Origin: Apoda limacodes
Lineage: Eukaryota > Arthropoda > Insecta > Lepidoptera > Limacodidae
Length of the DNA: 64,000 bases
Direction: 5' to 3'
NCBI GenBank assembly: GCA_946406115.1
Contig: OX291562.1
Coordinates: 11,748,001-11,812,000 of the forward strand
The notes beneath the pieces were generated by a model that was not told the DNA's origin, did not search any database, and saw nothing but the letters and a program-made list of their open reading frames with translations. Made by a program: the position numbers and the translations under genes. Of this stretch, positions 60,001 to 64,000 are shown in pieces; position 1 is the first letter of the stretch, and each line of letters opens with the position of its first letter.

Positions 60001-61102
60001 ATCGACTAAATATCCTTTTTTATAATTTCACTATAACAAATTATGTCAATTAGACACTTTAACTGACAGCATTTTATTAGGTGTAAAAATCAAAAACAAA
60101 TAGATTTAATAAAATGAACAGAATTAAATTTACTATAATTTTTTATAACTTAATAAATAAATCAAACATTACTTATAAAATCAGTTATAACAACAAAACT
60201 TGTGTTTATTTAATATAAGCAAAAAAAATATTTCAAATTGAATTAGACTTATTAATTTTACCAATTTATTATTGATAATTAATAAAAAAAAACTACTATT
60301 CTTATTAATATTTTAAAACATTGCTAAATAGTAAGTTATAATGATGAAACTAATGTTTTTAGGGTCCCGTACCTAAAGGGTAAAAAACGGGATCCTCTTA
60401 CTAAGACTTCGCTGTCCGTCCGTCTGTCCATCTTTTACCAGGCTGTATCTCATGAACCGTGATAGTTAGACAGTTGAAATTTTCGCAGATGATGTATTTC
60501 TGTTGCCGCTACAACAACAAACAAATACTAAAACAGAATAAAATAAATATTTAAGGGGGCTCCCATACAACAAACGTAATTTTTTGTTTGTTTTTGCTCG
60601 ATATTGATAACGGCAAAAGGTAGATGCTTGAAATATTCACAGAATAATTAAGTTATACAATCACTTTAAAAATAAATAATTAAATTGAAATAATACAAAT
60701 ATTTAAGGGGGCTCCCATACAAGGAACGTGATTTTTTTGCCGTTTTTTATAGATAATAGTACGGAACCCTTCGTGCGCGAGTCCAACTCGCACTTGGCCG
60801 GTTTTTTAACGTTGTCAAAAAACTAACCAGTAACTTTGTCTGCTGATTCTGCAGTCGAATAAATATGCCTTTTTAAATATTGTAAAAGTGAAAATATGTC
60901 AGATGCTTTGACTGATAAAAGTATATAATGTATATTAAAACTATAAACCTAAATAGAATTAAATAACCAATTATTTTTAATGTTTATTTTAACAGAATCG
61001 CTACACTCCATTTGTGAGACGATAGTTGTGGCACGAGCTGTCTCAAAATTAAAACCGATACCGTTCTACGATGGGGTCAAATTAGATAAAAGAAAATCTA
61101 AG
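44364..61102 (+). CDS. INPP5F: Phosphatidylinositide phosphatase Sac2 / INPP5F, partial (14 internal exons)
   Basis: Exons 44364-44737, 45949-46233, 47478-47656, 48364-48475, 49380-49452, 49894-50086, 51682-51847, 52778-52939, 53727-53797, 55686-55830, 57570-57697, 58304-58472, 58868-59030 and 60996-61102 are in phase throughout and give 775 codons. They align from about residue 36 of vertebrate Sac2 through the Sac phosphatase domain and the hSac2 domain. The catalytic P-loop CIDCLDRT fits CX5R(T), with the nucleophile Cys at 51812-51814 and the Arg at 51830-51832. Sac2 is known to dephosphorylate PI4P on endocytic membranes, and its hSac2 domain mediates dimerisation. The first coding exon (MELF-type start) was not found, and the Lys/Ser-rich C-terminal tail is not in view. 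Confidence 0.93.
44865..45165 (+). repeat. Dispersed repeat fragment in Sac2 intron A
   Basis: Contains CCAACACGCTGGCCTAATGCGGGTTGGCGG followed by ACGTGCCTTCCGAAATACGA-like sequence, a combination common in lepidopteran dispersed repeats. Class not determined. Confidence 0.45.
45210..45445 (+). mobile_element. tRNA-derived SINE, copy 1
   Basis: Head CTCCCTTGCAGCCTTGTTGG, B-box-like GGATTCGATTTCC, then GACAAACATTTATGTAATAA and a 3' block ACAAGCTTTGCTTACTTTAG...GTGCTGTGTG. The same layout recurs at 47.9, 50.7 and 56.6 kb. Confidence 0.75.
45949..46233 (+). CDS. INPP5F: Sac2 exon B
   Basis: Acceptor TTATTCCCAG, donor TTAGGG|GTGAGC, both phase 0. Contains DSFYYSRTLDLTNSLQRQ and VDDRFFWNRYMLRDI, both strongly conserved in Sac2. 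Confidence 0.93.
46234..47477. other. Sac2 intron B
   Basis: AT-rich. A decayed repeat fragment (GTCTGGGGTCTTCAAAAAGG ... GCAAGCTTGTTTGCCAC) lies at 46780-46880. No further exon seen. Confidence 0.45.
47478..47656 (+). CDS. INPP5F: Sac2 exon C
   Basis: Acceptor GATTTAAG, donor ACTAG|GTGAGC. Encodes WILPIIQGYVHL, an acidic linker, then LISRRSRYQAGT, matching WIIPMIQGFVQIE and ALISRRSRHRAG of the human protein. The linker between these blocks is shorter than in vertebrates. It lacks an ATG and was found by homology and phase. Confidence 0.9.
47905..48110 (+). mobile_element. tRNA-derived SINE, copy 2
   Basis: GCTCAGCGGGTAATGACCCG head, B-box-like GTTACGATTCTC, then ACAAACATTTATATGATGAA and TGTATAATATGTATGTATTA. 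Same family as copy 1, with a truncated 3' part. Confidence 0.65.
48110..48315 (+). repeat. Dispersed repeat in Sac2 intron C
   Basis: Contains AAACGGCTGGACCGAATTGA, TGGCGCTCTAGATGGC and AGATGGCGCTGCAGTC, words typical of common lepidopteran dispersed repeats. It ends near TATAAAAGATGAGG, just before exon D. Confidence 0.5.
48364..48475 (+). CDS. INPP5F: Sac2 exon D
   Basis: Acceptor TCTATTTATAG, donor TTCAG|GTAACC. Encodes YNRRGVEPKGKVANYVETEQ, a hallmark Sac-domain motif (NYVETEQ). Confidence 0.92.
48476..49379. other. Sac2 intron D
   Basis: AT-rich; nothing assigned. Confidence 0.45.
49380..49452 (+). CDS. INPP5F: Sac2 exon E
   Basis: Acceptor GTTTTTCAG, donor CAAAG|GTATAC. Encodes VRGSVPIFWSQPEAKFRPPP, the conserved RGSVPxFWSQ block of Sac phosphatases. 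Confidence 0.92.
49894..50086 (+). CDS. INPP5F: Sac2 exon F
   Basis: Acceptor TTTTTTAAAG, donor TATTG|GTGAGT. Encodes FKNHFDEQLRMYKQVCIINL and the block YVTFDFHEYC just ahead of the catalytic exon. Confidence 0.91.
50087..51681. other. Sac2 intron F
   Basis: Holds SINE copy 3 at 50.66-50.95 kb. The rest is AT-rich and unassigned. Confidence 0.5.
50665..50945 (+). mobile_element. tRNA-derived SINE, copy 3
   Basis: B-box GGTTCGATTCC is well preserved (50710), followed by ACATTTATGTGATGAACATT, TTGTCTGGTATCCATACAAG and AGATGGTGCTGGGTGTAATG. Same orientation as the other copies. Confidence 0.75.
51682..51847 (+). CDS. INPP5F: Sac2 exon G: catalytic CX5R exon
   Basis: Acceptor ACCTTTTCAG, donor GTTCAG|GTATTG. 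Encodes GVFRVNCIDCLDRTNVVQ with the full CX5RT phosphatase signature; all catalytic residues are present, so an active enzyme is expected. Confidence 0.95.
51880..52000 (+). repeat. 62-bp direct tandem duplication
   Basis: TTTACTGTTAACACAAAAGT followed by TCTAGATAACTTATGTGCTC occurs twice, 62 bp apart, with essentially no differences. It starts about 30 bp after the catalytic exon's donor; a recent duplication. Confidence 0.85.
52340..52462 (-). mobile_element. tRNA-derived SINE, second family
   Basis: On the minus strand, GGGACCAAGTGGCGCAGTGG carries an A-box-like core like the SINE at 10032. The body reads on to about 52340. Confidence 0.55.
52585..52720 (-). mobile_element. 3' tail of the CR1/jockey-group LINE family
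   Basis: Plus-strand reading TTTTTTTATACCAATAAGATGGCAAAC...CCGCTTGATGGTAAGCAGTCACTTTCGCCTATGG matches the 3' terminal block at 61.4 kb, with the poly(A) as a T run at the left. No coding part left. Confidence 0.7.
52778..52939 (+). CDS. INPP5F: Sac2 exon H
   Basis: Acceptor TTTCCATAG, donor CTTAAG|GTATTT. Encodes TAIAKYVLELQLCRLG, a Gly/Pro loop TPGGGLPP, and MWADNGDCISRQYAGTQALK, matching MWANNGDSISRQYAGTAALK in human Sac2. Confidence 0.93.
52940..53726. other. Sac2 intron H
   Basis: No exon or assigned repeat. 53230-53500 has inverted-repeat-like words (AATGCGC / GCGCAT; TCTGTTGAC / GTCAACAGA) that may mark a small DNA element. Confidence 0.35.
53727..53797 (+). CDS. INPP5F: Sac2 exon I
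   Basis: Acceptor TTCCAACAG, donor AATAG|GTACGT. Encodes GDYTRTGERKFTGLMKDGVA, the conserved end of the Sac domain. Confidence 0.93.
54011..54075 (+). repeat. GT microsatellite
   Basis: (GT) about 18 units, then GAGGGT and further GT-rich variants. Confidence 0.95.
54326..54545 (+). repeat. Dispersed repeat, copy 2 (partner at 2.87 kb)
   Basis: Begins AAAAAAGGAGGTTATCAATT then CGACCCGTATGTATGTAATA. See the entry at 2871 for the shared blocks. Confidence 0.65.
54546..55685. other. Rest of Sac2 intron I
   Basis: A GC-richer island at 54945-55085 gives overlapping short open frames on both strands, with no recognisable protein. The rest is AT-rich. Confidence 0.4.
55686..55830 (+). CDS. INPP5F: Sac2 exon J
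   Basis: Acceptor CATTGTTTCAG. Encodes RYYLSMFKDAFRQVAIDVMT, then a variable linker. The donor is uncertain: TTTAAC|GTGCGT (55830, used here) or CAAG|GTCGTT (55815); both keep phase 0. Confidence 0.82.
56370..56580 (+). repeat. Dispersed repeat, copy 2 (partner at 9.0 kb)
   Basis: TTAAGGGGTATATATAAGC...GATATTTCAAAT...AATGTTGAAAATATAAAA...TAGTCATAAGC, collinear with 8997-9245. Confidence 0.6.
56590..56860 (+). mobile_element. tRNA-derived SINE, copy 4 (best preserved)
   Basis: A-box region GCAGCCTAGTTGGTGGTGTG, B-box GGTTCAATTCCCGC, GACAAACGTTTACGTGATAA, then ACAAGCTTTGCTTACTTTGG and GCTGTGTGTAATGTCC, with a TTTATT-rich tail. Confidence 0.8.
56974..57115 (+). mobile_element. 5'-truncated RTE-type LINE with target-site duplication
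   Basis: 56986-57103 encodes the C-terminal end of an RTE ORF (WTDDLKRWLDAEGRG-type) and closes with the tail AAATGATGATGATG. It is flanked by identical 12-bp copies of ATACGAAAAAGT (56974-56985 and 57104-57115). Confidence 0.9.
57570..57697 (+). CDS. INPP5F: Sac2 exon K
   Basis: Acceptor TATTCTTACAG, donor CCCAA|GTAATG. Encodes a helical linker and VLGSWGLIDADP, equivalent to HGGWALIDCDPS of human Sac2. A longer open frame upstream of the acceptor is intronic. Confidence 0.88.
58304..58472 (+). CDS. INPP5F: Sac2 exon L: hSac2 domain, part 1
   Basis: Acceptor GCCTAATAG, donor ACAAAT|GTAAGT. Encodes MDSILLLTSDAYYVADYDET and VQRVPLRDVTTIELG, matching the first strands of the hSac2 domain. Confidence 0.92.
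58485..58830 (-). mobile_element. Non-autonomous LINE derivative: 5' UTR joined to 3' tail
   Basis: 58485-58590 equals the 3' end of the CR1/jockey-group LINE (ATACCACTAAGGTGGCAAAC, CCGCCTGATGGTAAACGATC). 58600-58745 equals its 5' UTR region at 30.82-31.27 kb (CTGCACAGACAGCTTAG, GGTACTTCCCCAGTTCGGGC, TTCGAGCGAGTACTCG). The whole coding region is absent. It lies in the intron between exons L and M, antisense to Sac2. Confidence 0.75.
58868..59030 (+). CDS. INPP5F: Sac2 exon M: hSac2 domain, part 2
   Basis: Acceptor ATTACACAG, donor GATTG|GTGAGT. Encodes CIRIHYTYNHEEGYFHMFRS, equivalent to MRLHYRYKEASGYFHTLRA in human Sac2. Confidence 0.91.
59060..59690 (+). repeat. Two adjacent copies of the dispersed repeat seen at 23.7 kb
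   Basis: CCAGCCGCTCCGCCCGTCCT start, TTTTCCGGAATGAAAAATAG, TTTCATCCTGATCCACTCAG, AACTTTCGCATTTATGATAT, then a second copy from GGTTATCGGCGTGAGATTCT to TTTCGCATTTATAATATTAG. Non-coding. Confidence 0.65.
59691..60359. other. AT-rich part of Sac2 intron M
   Basis: Very AT-rich; nothing recognised. Confidence 0.5.
60360..60810 (+). repeat. Dispersed lepidopteran repeat, copy 2 (partner at 15.98 kb)
   Basis: GGGTCCCGTACCTAAAGGGT start and CCTTCGTGCGCGAGTCCAAC...GCACTTGGCCGGTTTTTT end. Includes CAGGCTGTATCTCATGAACC and two GGGGGCTCCCATACAA blocks (60555, 60708), one more than expected from the short version. Confidence 0.75.
60996..61102 (+). CDS. INPP5F: Sac2 exon N: end of hSac2 domain
   Basis: Acceptor TTTTAACAG, donor TCTAAG|GTAAGT. 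Encodes ESLHSICETIVVARAV and a Lys-rich start of the C-terminal tail (KLDKRKSK), matching the helix that closes the hSac2 domain. It is followed by a good donor, so at least one more exon lies further right. Confidence 0.88.
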
Positions 61103-61384
61103 GTAAGTTTACCATAACGTCGGCTTAGGGGGTTCCCCACGATTCCCTAATACCTCAAAGACCTGGCAGTCCGCTTTTTCGAGCGTACACCTAATCACCC
61201 AAACCGATTAATTGTGCAATCCACAAACTATCATCCCCCCGACCGAACACAGCACGGCCGAAAAACCATTGTTTAGGCCGCCACGGCACGTTAGGCCCCT
61301 AACGACGATCTCCTTCAGAGTAGCGCCCCAAAAGTCCGGTGAAGCAGTAATGGCAACATCAGTCAACTGCAGTAGTCAGTCAAA

Positions 61385-62767
61385 AAAAACTTTTTTTTTT
61401 TTTTTATACCACTAAGGTGGCAAACAAGCACACGGTCCGCCTGATGGTAAGCGGTCACCGTGGCCTATGGACGCTTGCAACACCAGAAGTATCACTCGCG
61501 CGTTGCCGACCCTTCCAAAATCCAATAACTTCTTTCTTGAAGAACCCCATAATGTAGTCCTTAGAGAAAACCTTGACGGGGGAGCTCATTCCACAACCTA
61601 AGCGTTCGCGGGAGGAAGTTTCTCTGAAACCGCACTGTACGCGACCATTTCGGTTCTAAAGTGTGAGAATGAATTCCCTGCCGATGGCGAGCGGTGCGAT
61701 GGTAGAAAGTAGACGTGAGCATCATTTCAAACAATTCCTCAGAACACATCCCATGTACAAGTAGAACACACACAGGGAGGCAAAGTCTCTCCTCAGACTT
61801 AAGGTTTCGATACGGCAAGTGAGTTTGGGATCGTCGACAATTCTCACAGCCCGTCGTTGAACCGAGTCAAAAGGTCCAACCTGGTATCCGGGTGCACCCG
61901 CCCAGAGATGGCAGCAGTACTCCATATGGGGCCAAACTTGCGACTTGTAAAGCAGCAACCTCTGCCCCCACGTGAAGTACTGCCTCGCTCTGTTGAGTAC
62001 ACCAAGTTTTTTGGACGTCAGCTTCACCTTATCTTGTAAATGATCTCGGAACTGAACATCGCTGGAGATGGAGAGGGGAGTGTTCTGGAATTGTGGGACT
62101 ACAGTGAATGGGTTTTTCTTAGCGGTGAACGCGCAGACTAGTGACTTTGTAGGGTTGAATCGGACCAAGTTTACCCGTCCCCAGTCAGAGACCTTGGACA
62201 CTGTGGTCTCGATTTGAGACACAAGTTCTCCGCGGTTTTCCTCCACAACGGAACGAGGGATGTTTGCGCGACCCGTGTAATAGGCGTCTCCAGTACTGTC
62301 ATCTGCATAGCAATGTATGTTGTTGATGTCCAACATGTCATTGATATGCAGTAGAAACAGCGTAGGAGACAGCACAGAGCCTTGCGGGACACCAGCATTA
62401 ATATCCATGCTATCAGAGCAACTACCGTCAACTACGGTTCGTATGCGTCTGCCGGACAAAAAGCTAGCCACCCATTTGCACAAACCCTCGGGCACTCCGT
62501 AAGATGGCAACTTCGATAGAAGACCCCGGTGCCAGACCCGATCAAATGCATTCGCTATGTCCAGGCTACATGCCAATGCCTCCCCCTGACTCTCAATGGC
62601 TAGTGCCCATCGGTGAGTTAGATACACTAGAAGGTCGCCAGTCGAGCGACCGTGGCGAAAGCCATATTGACGATCACTGACCAGGTCGTGTTCTTCTAGG
62701 TATCTTAGAAACTTTGTGGTGATCACACGCTCCATCACCTTGGAGAGGATAGAGGTAATAAAAACTT
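61385..62767 (-). mobile_element. CR1/jockey-group LINE copy 2, 5'-truncated, with target-site duplication
   Basis: The minus-strand RT is open for 338 codons (62738-61722): ERVITTKFLRYLE, YGFRHGRSTGDLLVYLTHRW, DIANAFDRVWHRGLLSKLPS, NAGVPQGSVLSPTLFLLHIN, YADDS. The C-terminal part continues in another frame (61818-61561, SRTVRFQRNFLPRTLRLWNE). The 3' tail ends in TTTGCCACCTTAGTGGTATA plus poly(A), read as T on the plus strand. AAAAACTT occurs on both sides (61385-61392, 62760-62767). The RT core looks intact; one frameshift near 61.75 kb separates the C-terminus. It lies in the intron after Sac2 exon N. Confidence 0.87.
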
Positions 62768-62964
62768 AGGGGTAAAAAATTAACATTAAATAAAATTACC
62801 CATAATTTGTGTTTGAATGTTTAGTAATGTTTTTTTTTTAATTAATAGATGGTTTTTGACTTAGCTGCAAAAAGAAATACACAATTATGTTATGTTTTTT
62901 TTTTATTTACGCTCATACTTTAAAATCCAAATGACTTTGTTAAAAAATGTTCGATAATTGTATA

Positions 62965-63335
62965 ATTTATACAGATACTTTAGTACCTGGAGGACCGAGC
63001 TTTGCTCGTTTTTTTTTTTAAACGCCATCTACTGTCAGGTAGTTTTAGTGTTGCTCAACCACGCCATCTATTGTCAAGTAGCGTATTTATGCTGTGTCGG
63101 TAAAAATAATAGTATTACTACTCGCCAATAGATGTCAGGATGTCATATTTTTTTTTAGTTTGTCATTGCCTGAAAACACGGATAAAACGACGTTTTCTTA
63201 AAATGAAACCTAGCTAGATAGATCTATCGCCCCGATGCTCCAAAATAAAAATAATAAATTTCATGAAAATTGTTGAAGTCGTTTCCGAGATTCAGATTAT
63301 AATACAAGAGTTCCTCGTTTAAAAGTATTAGAATT
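62965..63335 (+). repeat. Dispersed repeat with GACCGAGCTTTGCTCGT head
   Basis: ACCTGGAGGACCGAGCTTTGCTCG, then CGCCATCTACTGTCA / CGCCATCTATTGTCA, then ATTGTTGAAGTCGTTTCCGA and ACAAGAGTTCCTCGTTTAAA. The layout fits a common lepidopteran dispersed repeat. Non-coding. Confidence 0.55.
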
Positions 63336-64000
63336 TAAATAATATATTTAAAAGCATCGTTTTTTGTATTACAGCAATGCTTTAAAATAAACTTTTTTAC
63401 TATTATTTTACAGTATACCGGTAATATTATATAATCAAATTAAAATGTAGAATTTTATAATTAATGGCACAAATAATACTTTTTATTAATGTTGGGCATC
63501 TGACTGGGTGGAGTACGCGTCTGTTATACAGTCTTGATTACTAGTACGTTCCTTCTAAACAGCGTTGCAATTCATAGTAAAGCTTCATTTTAGCACCAAC
63601 TACCCGTTCCGTGTAAGCGCATCTGACAATTTCAGCGGCGCTAAAACTGTTTAAACGAAACGCGTTTCGCCTTATTTTTGGACAGTTCCGTGTGTATATG
63701 TTTAAGTTTTTTATTTGATTATTTGATTTTTTTCATAGATAATAACAAAGATATAGCGTTCATAACGCAAAAAAAAAAACGATTCTTTAAAATAACAACG
63801 TTATAACTATTTTTTTCAAAGGATTCACTTTCACAAAATCTTCTTTACAAAACGCTAAAAGCCAGCATTAGATTTTGCTACAAAAAGCATGAAACGTAAA
63901 TCGCTAACAATTTGTGCTAAAAAGTAGTTAGATGGAACGCCCTATAGGTAACACGCCACACGGGCTGTTGGGCGCCCTATGTGACAAACTTTTCAGTTTG
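63336..64000. other. Right end of window, nothing assigned
   Basis: AT-rich. No further Sac2 exon with splice sites and matching phase could be recognised. Confidence 0.45.

Noticed and set aside
1..64000. CRISPR arrays, operons or other prokaryotic systems
   Set aside because: No regularly spaced repeats, no Shine-Dalgarno-linked gene runs, and clear spliceosomal introns throughout; the window is eukaryotic.

Overview
The window is nuclear DNA of an insect, most likely a moth or butterfly. It shows many short exons with canonical GT-AG splice sites, AT-rich introns, tRNA-derived SINEs, several families of decayed LINEs, and short dispersed repeats of the kind common in Lepidoptera. I see nothing prokaryotic. 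Only two host genes can be supported. They point away from each other: one on the minus strand at the left, one on the plus strand at the right. About 25 kb of transposon-rich DNA lies between them.

Left, 1063-18715, minus strand: a gene for a ZAD-type C2H2 zinc-finger transcription factor. I reconstructed it exon by exon, with reading phase agreeing at every junction. The order is a ZAD domain (exons 1-2), an AT-hook (exon 3), an acidic linker (exons 4-5), a second AT-hook (exon 6), and five C2H2 fingers (exons 7 to 10). The most interesting feature of the window is here. Between exon 7 and exon 9 lie three paralogous exons, each exactly 135 nt and with the same phases (7924-8058, 7004-7138, 6673-6807), plus a decayed fourth copy. 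Exon 7 supplies the first zinc-binding Cys of finger 2, and exon 9 supplies the last His of finger 3. Only one cassette can therefore be used if both fingers are to be complete. The cassettes differ at the DNA-contacting helix positions of both fingers, so this looks like a mutually exclusive splicing switch for DNA-binding specificity. Any one cassette gives a 484-residue protein.

Middle, about 19-44 kb: no host gene is visible. It holds remnants of RTE-type LINEs (19.3 kb and 40.3-41.7 kb), a BEL/Pao integrase (26.2-27.1 kb), an endonuclease-bearing LINE with an internal inversion (27.3-28.2 kb), a CR1/jockey-group LINE that retains its 5' end (28.6-31.3 kb), jockey-type LINEs (31.4-33.2, 36.0-36.8 and 41.9-44.2 kb), a long-inverted-repeat foldback element (36.9-37.56 kb) and several small dispersed repeats. 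All the transposon reading frames are broken.

Right, 44364 to beyond 61102, plus strand: fourteen consecutive internal exons of the phosphoinositide phosphatase Sac2/INPP5F. They include the catalytic CX5R motif and the hSac2 dimerisation domain, 775 codons in all. The first coding exon was not found, and the C-terminal tail runs past the last exon seen. The introns hold four copies of one tRNA-derived SINE, a second SINE, RTE and CR1-group LINE insertions with target-site duplications, a non-autonomous LINE derivative and a long GT microsatellite.
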